The position numbers and the translations under genes were made by a program. The notes under the pieces are model-generated. The model saw nothing but the letters and a program-made list of their open reading frames with translations. It did not search any database and was not told the origin of the DNA. This document shows, in pieces, positions 34,060 through 46,316 of a stretch of DNA of 64,000 nt. The DNA comes from Cladopsammia gracilis (Eukaryota; Cnidaria; Anthozoa; Scleractinia; Dendrophylliidae): positions 1,567,501 to 1,631,500 of the forward strand of contig JAJGOT010000051.1 in the NCBI GenBank assembly GCA_022457155.1, read 5' to 3'. Position 1 is the stretch's first letter, and each line of letters starts with the position of its first letter.

Positions 34060-34665
34060 ACAAAATACTGAATTAAGATATATCGATGACGTGTTCCCTT
34101 TGTGGAACACCAGCATAGAGGAAATAAATGGGTTCATTGAACAGGCTAAAAGATATCACCAAAACCATTACATTTACGACTGAAATCTTAGAGAAAGAAA
34201 TTTAACTATTTTCTTGGATACGTGCGTCGACAAAGGTGATAGAATTAAAGAAACGTCTATCCTCGACTTACGCAAAATAACGTTTGAAGAGAATATAAGA
34301 AAATTGAAATCACGCCTACATTTGAGAGGGTATCCACATACTCTGGTTCATAAAGTCCTCTCAGAAATGAAATTCGAAGAGAGAAAGTTGGCCCTTCGAC
34401 AGAAGGAAAAAGGATACAAGAAAATTCTACCTTTTGTCACACAATATCACCAGCGGTGTCCAATTTAAAGAAAATCCTTATGGATAAATGGCATTTCATA
34501 CAGAACCAACTGTTGCCAGGGAGATATATAAAGAGCCTCCCATTATCTCTTATAAAAGAGGGAAATCGCTTTAAGACATACTCGTTATAGCGAAACTCTA
34601 AAGGCGAGAACATCACATTAGCGAACAGCGGGAGTCGTGCAGGCCTGTCACTACTTTGTAACCTA
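34060..34665 (+). pseudogene. Penelope-like element RT fragment
   Basis: Frames give ILRYIDDVFPLWN, the RT catalytic YIDD of Penelope-like elements. Then come FIEQAKRYHQNH, FLDTCVDKGDRI and LRGYPHTLVHKVLSEMKFE, followed by ILPFVTQYH and a tail with an arginine-rich end. An internal deletion joins LDLRKI directly to a later region, and stops occur after HYIYD and after QYHQRCPI. The rest of RT and any GIY-YIG domain are absent. Transposed DNA remnant, not functional. Confidence 0.7.
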
Positions 34666-34837
34666 TTTCAAGAAAAAAATGCACCAATCTCTCAGGGAAA
34701 TAACCATCTGAACATACAGCAAGGGGGATGGGTTCTCCATACAGTGTACATTTATGCCAATTGTCAAAAAGTTAACCTTAAATGAGATATAGAAAATGGA
34801 GAAAGTTTAAGGGCATTTTTTAAAGGTCAGTATTGGT

Positions 34838-36085
34838 AGCGGAGCACTTGCCAGGCCGAAGGCCTGGCTGCGCAGCTCCATACTCATAGAACCATGCCCG
34901 TCATTTTTCATGGTCATGGCTAGCGGAATGTTTCGCGGGCGCGCGTGTGCCCGACCTCCGCCGCCGCCGTCGCGCAGGACTAGCTTGCCTTCGCGCAGGA
35001 CTAGCTCGCGGGCGCGTATGACGTCGCAAAACATGCGCGTACGACGTCATGTTGAAACCAAAGCGAGGCTTTGTTTTTCGCGCGGTTACACGGCCGAATG
35101 TCACGTCAGCTAGAAAAAACACTTTGATGTTTTGCTGTGAATTTACTAAGCGGAGAAAACCGTTGAAATTAAAGGCGTTATTTCCCTTAATATTTCGCGG
35201 TTTGCTACTCAAGACAAGGATACTAATTAAGGGATACTCAGAAGCCGCTTTAGTGGAAAAAGACGAGCTTTCAGGGATGAAATCTTGCTTCGAGGAACTT
35301 CATGTATTACGTTTTTATCAATGCGGGAGATATTTGTTTTCTACGGATTTCAGAACCAAGCAAGCGAGGGACTTAAAGGTAAAAAAGATTAAGTTTTCGA
35401 TGAGAATTTATGTTGATATCAATCTGTGAGTGACTTTTTATTGGTGTTATTGTTAGTTTTGGAGAATTGATTTTAAAACGTGCTTAAATTCAGTTGTATC
35501 GATCTCTTGAATTTCATCGAAGAAAGCTTGAACTCGATGAGCTATAATTAAGCTTAAATGGTACGCGTTTTGCTTTTAAACGTAAACTAATGGAGATTTG
35601 AATAAATTTTTTCGAAATAAGATTGTGTTGTCCATTTTTATGTGTTTGTTCATTCATTAGATAGTTTGAAAAGCGATTTTATGTAAACAAAACAAGACTT
35701 TGATTTTATAGTACAGTTCTAGTTCACTCGTATCGCCTTATGCAAATATGTTTGTGTATTTTTGCAATTTTTGATTTTCAAATCAGTTTCTCGGGCAATT
35801 TTTGACAAACAAAAACTGTATTTTATTCGGAAACTAGTGGTACTAGTTATTCTAGACAGGGAAAAGTTGTTTTTGTGAACTTTTGTACGGTCTATAAAAA
35901 TGTACTGTGCAGACAGTCGCGTAATACTGTTTTTGAGAATTGCTAAAATTGAAAATAGCCCGTTCGTCAATCTTAATTCTTGTGCTTCCAACCTTTCACC
36001 TTAGTTAAGTTTCACCTTGGTTAAGTTTCACCTTAATTAAGCTTGTTCAAAGTGCGACGCTGTTAGGCTTGGGCTATCTATATAT
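34838..36085 (+). repeat. Dispersed repeat family R1, copy 2 (near full length)
   Basis: Runs from AGCGGAGCACTTGCCAGGCC to GACGCTGTTAGGCTTGGGC. It is the most complete copy here and is about 1.25 kb. It lies immediately after the Penelope fragment. No protein is encoded; the short frames in the GC-rich part are artefacts of GCG repeats. Confidence 0.7.
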
Positions 36086-36691
36086 ATTACATTCATAATC
36101 TTGGTATTAAAAGCCAAAGAACAAAAATTCTTATAATGTTAATTTCAATGGCATTTTACGCAGAGCAGTCCGACATTTAAGTGTTAAATGTGGTTTTCCT
36201 ATAGGCAAGCAGTTATGTTAAACTTATGTCCACACATCCTTGATTTTGAAGAAAAAATTGTATTAAAAAAAAATCTTGCATGGCTATAACGCTGAAAAAA
36301 AAAAAATTCGACACCGTTGCATGTCAGAAAAAAAAAATTCCACCGCCAAAAGTTTGGAGAAAAAAATTCTTACCCAAACCTAATCACCCAACCCACTTGT
36401 GAAACGGGAAGAGTTTCTTATTGACCCTTATTTGACCATATAAGATCACCAGAATTCAGAACACGATGAAGGACTTTGAAATAAATGAGCGCCAAAAATT
36501 AGACTTGCCACAAGTAGACTGCGAAGCCCACGAGAGCGCGACGAAGTTGCGAAAAGCGAGCGACGAAGTCGCGAGTCGACTTGTTTCGTCTGCACAATAT
36601 CGAATTTAATTTGCATATTGTTGGCGCGAAAATGTAAGTGTGACCTAATGGTTCACGCATCCGGCTGGTAAAATAAACAGTTCTCAAATGC
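36086..36691. other. Non-coding DNA left of the MULE transposon
   Basis: A-rich degenerate repeats (36240-36410) and a short GCGACGAAGT-rich stretch (36525-36590). No gene. Confidence 0.4.
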
Positions 36692-36964
36692 GGGTAGGAC
36701 TAATCTGCGGAACTGCAGACCGCGGAACCTGCGGAACCTGCGGAACCTAGATTTTTTTTTAATAAAATGATAGTACAAATCATAAAATGGTCTACAAGTG
36801 GTTGATTTCTCAATAAACAGTCAGAAGAAAAAGAGATAAAGAAACGAAATGGGAAAAAAGGGTCGGGAACCGGACAAAATAAATTAAGTCACGCGTCACG
36901 CAATTGTACGCGTAGTTTTGTTGTGAATATCGAATCAGGATTTCAGTTTTCGATTGACAGTTCT
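36692..36964. repeat. MULE left terminal inverted repeat
   Basis: GGGTAGGACTAATCTGCGG begins the TIR. It includes three tandem CGGAACCTG-type units (two in the right TIR), a run of nine T and an AT-rich body, and ends GATTGACAGTTCT. The transposase ATG lies 14 bases inside it, so the promoter and 5' UTR probably lie within the TIR. Confidence 0.9.
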
Positions 36965-36977
36965 ACTTCACGTCAAA

Positions 36978-39900
36978 ATGGCCGAATGGCGGTCTACTCT
37001 TAGGTGAGTAAAACAATCTTTTGCTGAGTTAATTCGATTGCATTTTAGAAGTAGATTAATGCCTCTGACCTTTCTTGAAACAGGATGCAGAAGCCTGAAA
37101 TAATCGATTTGACTGAGGACAGGTAGGGAAACGTGGACTTTGTTTCAAGTCGCGTACATGTCATGTGGATAATTACCTTCAGGTTTTTATGCTGAAAAAG
37201 TGTTTTCGTTAATCGATTTTCGCATTTCTTTGCATGGTAGTGATGTGGAAGTTTCAAGCATGGAGAATAGCTTCAGGTTAGAAAACGGAGATAAAAGAAT
37301 ACAAGTTCTTATCCTGTAAATGACCAATTGACCGGCTTTATCCTGACCATGTGCGAGGAGCAAGCTTGGTTTGCCGCGGTTCCCTCTGTTAAAGTCATTT
37401 TAATGGATAAACAAGTTCACTCGTGAATGAAAATTCCTTTAAATAATGTCATGGCCTGCTTAACGATATTCCAGTGAACTCTGAAGCGCAGTAATTCGTA
37501 TTCTTTTCAGTCTTTAACCATATTTAGTACCTTAGTTGGGGATTTTATATCCTCATATGTGATACAGTTATCACAAATATTGTCCAGGTAGCGAAGCTGT
37601 CTGTCGCCCATACATTTCTCCCTTTTCCAACAAGTCCTCTCAAGTAGTTTGCATATCTTGCCGAGTTTTGAAAATAGTTATTACTGCTTTCTTGGTGCAA
37701 TATAGAATGAACTGAACCTTTCTTCGGTTGTAATTTTTCAAAGCGCGCGATTTCTGGTTGAACTGCTGTGCAAGTGAAGTGAAATAAAAGTCTTAATTTT
37801 ATGAAAATTCCTTAGTGCCAACAGTGAGAAAGCTCCATCAGTTAAGAGAAAGAGTAAAAGGTATATATCAAACGTTTAGTTCTGTTTACTTTGCAATAGT
37901 GTTTTCCAATTTAACGGAAAATTCACTTAACTAAATGGTACACTTTAGGCGGACAAAGACGATCCGCTAAATCGGAAAGTGGCAAGTGGCAAGCTTTATT
38001 GCGAGAGCAAACAGAGAGTGGAATTAATTAAAGTAACTGTATTCAAAATTTTTCACCGCATGTAAATCTCTTTTTTTCCCAACTTTACTGAATGTTGTAA
38101 TTATTTTTTAAAGCCTGTATAAGGGACTGTGCAATTATAACATGGAGGGGGCAGTAAAACCAGAGGGGGGGGGATGATGTAAACTCACAGCCTTAGGGTG
38201 GGAGGTTAACATGTAAAGTTTCTGGAAACTGGAAGGAGGGCAACTGATATAACTGACTTAAAAACTCCAATACCAAAGATATTTCACTTAAAATTAAAGC
38301 TTTCTTATGAGTCTTCCTTTAGAAAAACACTGGAAATGGCATTTTTGAGGCCTAAAAATAATAAAAAAAATTTCTGGGGGAGCATGCCCCCAAACCCCCT
38401 CGCGCCTAGCACCTTCCTTGCTCATTCATATTTTTTCACCTAAAGGTTTAAGTTCACGGCTGCTTTGAAATGTGACAAGTTTTTCTGGTACACTTTTCAG
38501 ACGTTACATTAATATAGCAAATGTGATTTTCGCGCAGATATCTCCAGGCCAATTGGTATTCCTGAGGTCAATAGAGAAATGAGATTAGGATAAACTTGTC
38601 AGTCAGATGGGTGCAAAAACTAATTATTGCACAGTCCCTAAAGGAATGGTGTTACCGGTATTTTAGGGTGCCACAATAGAGTTAATTAATTTCGTGCCTT
38701 TCTTTCATGATCATCGTCATTTCTTTTTTTGGCCTATGCCTTCATTTACTTAAATCATTTTCTTTATTTTCTAAATGTCGGTTATTTTTTGGTTAAATTA
38801 TAAGGGACGACGAGTCTCCAAGTGATAGTGAAAGTGATCCCTTGTCAAGGTAATATGACATCAAGTGAATTAAAAAAATTGTATCAGCTGTAACCAACAT
38901 GAACGACCTCATCCATATATTTTTAAAAAATTCAAGCTAGCTAATTCATTTTGCTTTCTGTTTGCTAGCGTATTTCAACTTCAGCGTGGAACAGATAGTC
39001 AAGAGACGTGTTCTAAGAGAAAGATCCACAGGTATGCATGCGCCTCTTTAATATAACTGATAATGTTATAAAAATTCCCGGCAAGGAAAGTTGTTCTGAT
39101 TCTAATACTGTAGCTTGACATACCTCATTGATACCTATTTTCGCGATATTTGTGGCGAGATGTTTTTTTTCCCGGAATTTTTTCAATGCGATTTCAATAG
39201 GCAAATAAGAAAAAAAGCATTGATTTTAACGTGTGCCCGGGGCCCTGTGGTCGCGATAACAAGGGATATCATTTTACGCAGAAAGGAAATTATGTGTCCT
39301 CTTTTTAGTTGAAATACATGTATTACCAACTAATTCAAGATCCACGCGACATGTGCAGCGTTTTGCTATTAGAAAAGCGTACATAATATTTAGAGAGGAA
39401 AAGCCACTTAAATTTCACCCTTCAAGTCGTGCCATTGAAACTCATTCACTTCGTCTATAGATTTTACTTATTGCAAAATTCCTGAATAAGTTGATAATAC
39501 ATGCCTTTCAACTATAAAAAAGACACACAATTACCGGGACCCCGTGGCTACTAACCTCCCGCTCTACGGACACCCCGATATTACGGACACTTAAGCATTC
39601 CTCGAGCTCATACATTTTCTTAAATAACCCGGTTAAGTTTAACTGTACTTTCGCGATTCAAGCGTTCTTACAGTGTAACTACATTTTATCAAAACTTCTT
39701 TTATATTTAGGGAAGAAGAGTCTCCTATTGACAGTGACAGTGACAATGAGCTATTGTCAAGGTAATAGCGCAGTTGTAAATATTGTATCTTCCAGTGAAC
39801 ATATCTGTCTTAAAAAAATGCATCAAGTAAATTGTAAATAAATTTGTTATTGCTTGTACCAACGCAAAGCCTTTTGGCTCTTTAAAAATATCCTTCTGCT

Positions 39901-42900
39901 TTCTATTTGCTAGTGTATTTCAACTGCAGCGTGCAATGGATAACCTAGAGTCGCCTTCGAAGAAAAAGATCAACAGGTATGCATGCGCTTCTTTAATATC
40001 AATGATAAACGTTATATAAAGTTGTTCTGATGCGAATTCTTTAGCAACCTGTATACGTTGGTATTCTGATATGTATTTTAATTTATATATATACATTCTG
40101 TGTATTTAAACTTTACGACCCGAGAAATTACATCATGCATGGTGATGAAACAAGGACGTGGTTGGGCAATAATGATTACAATTATACATCCCATTAATTT
40201 ATCAATTCATTAAAAAATCGTCATAGGAAAACTTCATCAAGTTCATCTATGGAAGAAGAGGAGGAGGACGAAAGGTACTAAGCTAGTTCACTATCTTCAC
40301 TATAAAGTTTTGTTTGCACTATTTTATACGAATACTTGTACCTTTATAAAAATGCATATCTCTTAAGTTGATTAGTGTTTAATGTTTAATTTTATGAAAG
40401 ACCAAAAGTTATATAAACAGGACAAAATAAAATTGCTGTGAATTTTTTCAAATGCTGTCTGTTTTTTATTTATCGACAGTGACACAGATTTCTCCCAAGA
40501 AACAACTTCCTGGATTCCAGATGAATCCGAGTCACCAGTTTTATACAAAAACGCAAGTGATACGCCTTTTTTTCATAAAGGTAGCAATCCTGGCATTTCC
40601 CTGGATGATGTCATTGACATTTTGTTAGGAGAACATTGCCATGAGTATGTTTGCATGAAACAGCCAATGCACGTGCAACAAAATGCAGTTTTTCTTATTA
40701 ATGCTAATGCTGTCCCATTACAAGACCTTCCCACGGATGACAACGGGACCTACCGTAATAACGGTACGCGCGTGTGGACATACGAAGTTCAAAGGAAAGC
40801 AGATGGAAGACTAAAGAAGACCATGCTTGCAAAACGGGCATTGAAGCCGGATGAACGACGAAGGTTTGGCAAATATGTGATCATCAGAAGAACCTATCGC
40901 AAGAATAAATCCTGTGGAGATTTTCAGCAAATCATAACGTATGCGGAAGAAAACGGCAATGTTGTAAACGATCTAGCAATCCTGCAGTACGTCTTCAAAA
41001 GCGAGGAGCGCAACTTTCAAGTCGTGGCACATGGTAATAAAAGAGATAAGAAGGTCCCTTTTTTCCCAGTGAATAATACGACACGTGAACAAATCAAAGA
41101 ATGTGTCCGTCATCAAAAGCCGAAGAAAGCTATGGGTAATCTTTGTAAGCAAGCAAACATGATCAACGCAGAAAGTAGTGCTGCTATGGCCAGAGATTTG
41201 AAGCAAATTAAAAACATGCGAAGCTCTGTGAAGGAAAAAGAAAAGAAAAAGCAAGGGATACCAGTTGACGTGGCGAACAAAGACAAGGTTCATAGCATCA
41301 TGATAATGGCTGCAGAAGAGGAAAGTCATGGCGAAGAGAAATTCCTCCATGGTATCACAGCTTGGCCAGAACCAATGTGTATGGTTGGCTTCCCTTATCA
41401 GTTCCATGACTTGTCAAGATTCTGTTCAAGTCCTCTCCAGCATCATCCTCTGGGGATTGACACGACATTCAATCTTGGGGAATTTTACGTTACCCCAACT
41501 GCATACAAGAATCTCATTCTGGAGAACGTTGACGACAAGAAATCTCCCACATTCGTTGGTCCAACACTTATCCACATGACCAGGAGCTACAGCGCATATT
41601 GTCATTTGGCCGCAAAGCTAAGGGAAGTCGATAACGGCATTGCCGACATGAGAAGTGTGGTTACTGATGGTGAGCCCGGATTGATCAAAGCACTAAATGT
41701 CTTTTATCCCCAAATGCCGCTGTTACGTTGCAGACGTCATTTCAGAGGAAACTGCAATGAACAACTAAATTCTCTAGGAATCAGAGGGCAGGACCAGACA
41801 TATTTCCTGAACTGTATTTTCGGAACCTCGCTGGGTGGCGTTTACCATGAAGGTCTTCTGGATTCTCAAGATTCGGAAACGTTTGACGCACTTCTCATGT
41901 CTCTTGAAAATGAGATAACGACTAGGGAGCTAGCCGTCAGACCGGCTGGAAGCAGTCCTCAGTTTTACACGTGGCTACAAAAGCACAGTTCCATGATGAA
42001 GAATTCCCTCTCCAAAGAAGCCAGACAAAATGCAGGGTTGGCGGTTGATGACAATATCACGACTAATCCATCTGAAAGTGTCAACCACGTCCTTAAAGAG
42101 GCTGCTGAATACGAAGAAATGTCCCTTCCCGAGTTCATTGTTCTATCAAAAGCGGTGGGAGAGAGTCAGCGACAAGAGCAATTGAGAGCTGTCATACGAA
42201 AAGGGAAGTACAGATTTAAACCCGAATTCGCCTTTCTTGAAGTAGAGGAGGCCAAGTGGATGCATGGAATGAATCAGGGTCAGCGGCAGCGCCATCTTCA
42301 ACTGGTCATGCAAACAGAACTAGAGGCAGCTAGAGGTGCGCACCAACAAGCAACTTCTCATCCTACATCACCGTTATCAGTTTCCTATTCGCAAGCACAC
42401 CTGACACACATCCCGGCAACTGTTCTAGCCTCGATATGGAACAAGGCTTCGGAATATCTCGCGACTCAAAATTCTGTAGTTCAGGTGCCATCTGAAGATG
42501 AAAGTATGCTGCGGTTCTCCGTTCACAGTCGGTCTTCAGCGTGCCCCAATTCAGTCACTCTGACAGAAGATGGAAAAATGAGCTGCACCTGCTTAATGTT
42601 CAAATCGAGCCCAAATGTATGTTCTCATACAGTTGCCGCAGCGCAGAAATCAGGCCTTCTATCCAAGCACTTGGAATGGGTGAGGCAATCAAGCACGACG
42701 GCCAGCATTTATGACATTTCAACTTCGAATGTTAATAAACGAGCCGCTGGACAAAAAGGAGGAAAAGCTAGGAGGGTGCGACAACCAACGCAAGTAGCAC
42801 CGGCAACGTCAGTTTCTCCAAACGAATGGCTACTTGGAACAGACAAAGCGAACACGACCAGTATGCAGCAGTCACCGTATTGTGCGCCCCCTGAATCGTC

Positions 42901-43330
42901 TGGGATGATGTTCCCGACACAACCACAACAACAGCTACACCTTGGTCAGCCACGTCCCCCTGCAGCCGTTATCCCGCAAGTACAGCAGCATTTCACCCCT
43001 ATGCCTTGGCACAATAGCCACCCGTTCGTCATCTTGCCGTTAACAGCCAGGATAAAGAAATGCTCTGGATGCCATCTTTTGTTTCGCGATCCTATGGGCC
43101 CGCCTTTCATCGGCCTCGTAGTGCAACATAAGGAGAAAGATGTCTATACTGTTAAAACTGGAGCGCGAAAGCTTTCCAATGAAGCTAATCACTACTACCA
43201 TTGCCAGTTGGCCTGTATCGCTGTCCGCCATCCATACTTTCATGCCGGCCTCCTACAATTCGGACCAGAGACATTGATTAACTCACCGCAAGCCAGCGAG
43301 ATCCAGCGGCAGTTTGGCGTGAATGTTTAA
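36978..43330 (+). CDS. MULE transposase with SWIM zinc finger, 10 exons, 1,088 residues, intact
   Basis: Exons by GT-AG sites are 36978-37003, 37084-37122, 37241-37276, 37816-37860, 38805-38849, 38969-39031, 39711-39761, 39914-39976, 40227-40274 and 40480-43330. Every intron is phase 2, after AG of a split codon, and the joined frame is open to a TAA after GVNV. The N-terminal part has IIDLTED, a SUMO-interaction-like motif, and acidic/Ser-rich and basic segments. The MULE catalytic core has D466 in GIDTTFNLG, D535 in VTDGEPG and E671 in NPSESVNHVLKEA. A SWIM finger CTC..CSH follows at about 844-860. The C terminus has Gln/Pro-rich sequence and a further Cys/His cluster (KKCSGCH, YYHCQLAC). 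The enzyme would bind the TIRs and cut and join DNA in the nucleus. Exons 5-6 and 7-8 are duplicates. A domesticated function is possible but the flanking TIRs argue for a mobile element. Confidence 0.88.
40480..43330 (+). CDS. Last and main exon of the MULE transposase
   Basis: A single exon of 2,851 bases carries the whole catalytic core and SWIM finger. The acceptor is TTTATCGACAG, with the frame continuing DTDFSQETTSWIPDE. The longest uninterrupted frame is 902 codons from 40622, but that position is a TTG inside the exon and not a real start. Confidence 0.9.
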
Positions 43331-43611
43331 CCGTCAATAGGAAAATGTACAGAGCTTTAAACTACCGCACTTTTAATCTGAGAAGGAAACGTTCATGTTC
43401 ACGGTAATCCACTATAAACAACAAAATGGCGCCATGCGTTGAATTGTGAATCTGATAACGAAAGTTTTCGTGAAACATAAATTCTGGGCGATTTATATGA
43501 TAGCAGATAAGTTACTAGGCATCTGATTGTATTCAACCCAGTTGCGTTCTCAATTTTCCATATATATTTCCGGCAAACTTGCAGTTAAAATTATAAGAAG
43601 TTAATGCATCA

Positions 43612-44156
43612 GCCAATTGAAACCCTGGCCCCCTGCCCCCCTGGCCCCCGACCCCCGGGACTTAGCGGGGGATTTAACACTCACCAAGTGTTAAAATCGG
43701 CCTAATACCCGGCCTCCGGGGCCAAGACCTCTGTTAAAAGCCCCGCATAGGTGGGGCATACGAACCAAATAAAGAAACAAATCAAATCGGGATCGTTGTT
43801 ATAGTCGATAATATCGTCAAAACTTCATCTGTCTTCGGTTCTATCATTAAAAACTATTCATTCAATAAGCCGCGCTTTAAATTTGCGGCGCAAGACGGCT
43901 TTCAACATACTGATTGCACTCAAAAATGATAAAGGAAACGTAGTTCCTCTCTCCCCTCTGACGCCATCCTGGAAGAGTCTTGCTGTCGTCCCCACTTTAG
44001 ATAATCGCGTGCTCTAAAATTACCGCTCATTCCCTGATTGACTGACGTTTAGTTAAATTCACCGCTTACTGGGGTGCGTTAAATCCCGGCTTTGGACGCG
44101 TTAAATTCCCGTTATGTACCGGGGGTGGGGGGCCGGGGTTTTCATTGACTAATGGC
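43612..44156. mobile_element. MITE with CAATTGAAACCCTGGCCCC-type ends, inside the MULE
   Basis: The left end CAATTGAAACCCTGGCCCC and the right end, read inverted, CAATGAAAACCCCGGCCCC match over about 40 bases with gaps. Inner parts also pair (GGGATTTAAC left, GTTAAATCCC and GTTAAATTCCC right). There is no coding capacity. Its position inside a young MULE means it inserted recently or is carried by the family. Confidence 0.6.
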
Positions 44157-44889
44157 GCCACGCTTAGTCCGTTGACTCTATTTCACCTTAATCTGAAATT
44201 TTCAGACTAACATCTGGGCAAATACTTGTTATAGTTTTGCACAAGAAGGACAAAACATGTTAATTTGCACTTCGTGGCCCAAGGTGGCATGCACGTTAGG
44301 CAGGCATTCTCAATAAGTTGAAATTTGGACATCTGCAAGGTTGATATGAGGAACAAGTCTGTTATATTTAACTTTTCGGGTTCAAATTATCTTTTATCTT
44401 TTATCAGTGAAAATTACACATGTGAACCGCCAAGCCACAGATGCACGATTTCTGTCTCAGTGTAGGCAAACGCGAACGATGTAAGCACGTGTTAAATCTG
44501 TTTGAAACTTAACTGCACGCTTGCTTTAAAATCTGATGACAAAAGTACAATTTCAAAAGCCCCGAAGTTTTAAAGAAAGAGATTTCCTTGCAAGACAAAA
44601 ACAACAACAACAAAAAAACAAATGTCACGACGCGGTCATCGCTGACATCACCTTGAGAGTGGCAGGTACGATTTTTCGCTTCTCGATCCGATCTCATTTT
44701 GATGTAAGTCTTGTCGCTAAAATAGATCGTGACGACTACCGCAAAACACGTAAAACGTTTTGTTGGCAATTATGGCTGTTTAGGACGGAAATAATTTGTT
44801 TTCCGTCTATTTTTCCCTAAGGTTATGGCCGCTGGTTGCGTTTCCATTGAGTTATAACTTCTGTTGTTTGCATTTGTTTAAATTAAGAG

Positions 44890-45062
44890 TGCATTCTTTT
44901 GGGATGATCCAGATCAGGATCAGTGATCTGAGATCAATTGGATCATGGCACCGTGATCTAAGGATTCGGCAAATCAACTCTAAGCAAGGACTCACAGGTG
45001 CACAGTGATCCAAGTGATCTCGGATCGCTGATACTGATCCGGATCAACCCAAAGGAACTCAC
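44890..45062. mobile_element. Palindromic GATC-rich MITE inside the MULE
   Basis: Two arms of about 50 bases pair: TTGGGATGATCCAGATCAGG on the left and CTGATCCGGATCAACCCAAA on the right. They enclose about 60 bases. Many GATC sites give a near-perfect hairpin. Confidence 0.75.
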
Positions 45063-46052
45063 CCTAATGATTTCAAACTGAGTTGGGTTTTTAATTGATT
45101 TCTAACTGTTCTGGGTACAAATTTAAATTGTAAGTGATTTGAAACTGTTTGGGGTATTTAAAGTTACTTTATTGTCAAAAATAGGTATTTTAAAGAGATT
45201 CGAACGTAAGAGATTAACACGTTAATAAATAAAAGTTGTGTTTACGGTTACCGAAATTAATAAAGCAGTATTATCACAGCAAGCACAGTTTAACAACAAC
45301 GGGCCACAAAATGAAACAGAACATTCATTTGGGCAGCATGTTTAACCTTCGCAGATTTTTCACAGATAGCATGACGAGCGTTAGGAAAGGTAGGAGATAC
45401 AAGTATGATATAAAATATCATTTATGCTTTTATAAAGGCTAAAAAAATGAGTTGGCGTTTCCTTGCCCCTTCACTCCATCAAGAAGAAAAGTCGTTAATA
45501 TATCATTTCCCTGAATTTTTTAACAGCTTATTATAGTTGGGAATTGTCATGATATCATAGTCAAAACTCGATCGGAGGTGAATAAATCAACACTACCTTT
45601 GGTAATCCTCAATTTTCCCACCCTATTTACGACATTGAACCCGAAGATCTTTGTACGAGCATTATACTGGGGTGATGTGACATCAAAGGTGAAATCAAAA
45701 CCGATTTTAAATGTACATACATGAGCAACTTACCGCACTGCTGAATACAAAGTACCGAGAAGTGGTTCAATTTTATCTTTTTACCTTCAATATTATCTTA
45801 ATCATTTCACTTTCTTTTACTTTAATGAACCCTTAACATGAAATTAAACAATAAACGGTATTTCAGTACAATAAACTCACGCCGTTTTAAGCAAATGAAA
45901 GATCCTCGCAGTAATGTACTCAACTTAAGCAGTTGAGAAAAGCAAGCTTAAAATGTATATTTCATATGCTTAAAATGTATATCTGCAGTACAAATATTCC
46001 ATATATTCATCACATAAACTCACGGTGTTTTGTACTGTAACAGTTTGCTAGG

Positions 46053-46316
46053 AGAACTGTCAATCGAAAACTGAAATCCTGATTCGACATTCACAACAAA
46101 ACTACGCGTACAATTGCGTGACGCGTGACTTAATTTATTTTGTCCGGTTCCCGACCCTTTTTTCCCATTTCGTTTCTTTATCTCTTTTTCTTCTGACTGT
46201 TTATTGAGAAATCAACCACTTGTAGACCATTTTATGATTTGTACTATCATTTTATTAAAAAAAAATCTAGGTTCCGCAGGTTCCGCGGTCTGCAGTTCCG
46301 CAGATTAGTCCTACCC
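46053..46316. repeat. MULE right terminal inverted repeat
   Basis: Reverse complement of the left TIR with one fewer 9-bp CGGAACCTG unit and one substitution. It ends CAGATTAGTCCTACCC. Confidence 0.9.

Larger units (their letters stand above)
43331..46052. other. Non-coding 3' half of the MULE with two nested MITEs
   Basis: There is no second gene. MITEs lie at about 43612-44156 and 44890-45062. The sequence 45070-46052 is AT-rich, with a duplicated GCTTAAAATGTATAT at 45948-45985, and shows no conserved frame. Confidence 0.55.
36692..46316 (+). mobile_element. Complete Mutator-like (MULE) DNA transposon, 9.6 kb, apparently young
   Basis: The two ends are inverted copies: left TIR 36692-36964 (273 bp) and right TIR 46053-46316 (264 bp). 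Read against each other they differ by one extra copy of CGGAACCTG in the left TIR and a single A/G difference in GTGAAT(A/G)TCG. The outermost bases are GGGTAGGACTAATCTGCGG. Imperfect flanking repeats (CTCAAATG left, CTCAAAAG right) may be a degenerate target duplication; MULEs usually duplicate 8-11 bp. The element holds one intact transposase gene and, in its 3' half, two nested MITEs. TIRs this similar and an open transposase point to recent, possibly current, mobility. Confidence 0.9.

Noticed and set aside
34901..35212. Arginine-rich frames on both strands
   Set aside because: They come from the GCG-rich part of repeat family R1 and are present in each copy with frame differences.
37949..37990. 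Candidate extra transposase exon after ACACTTTAG
   Set aside because: It meets a stop (TAA) after six codons in the required phase, whereas skipping it keeps the frame.
40973..41407. 144-residue minus-strand frame
   Set aside because: It is antisense to the intact transposase exon and has no family resemblance.
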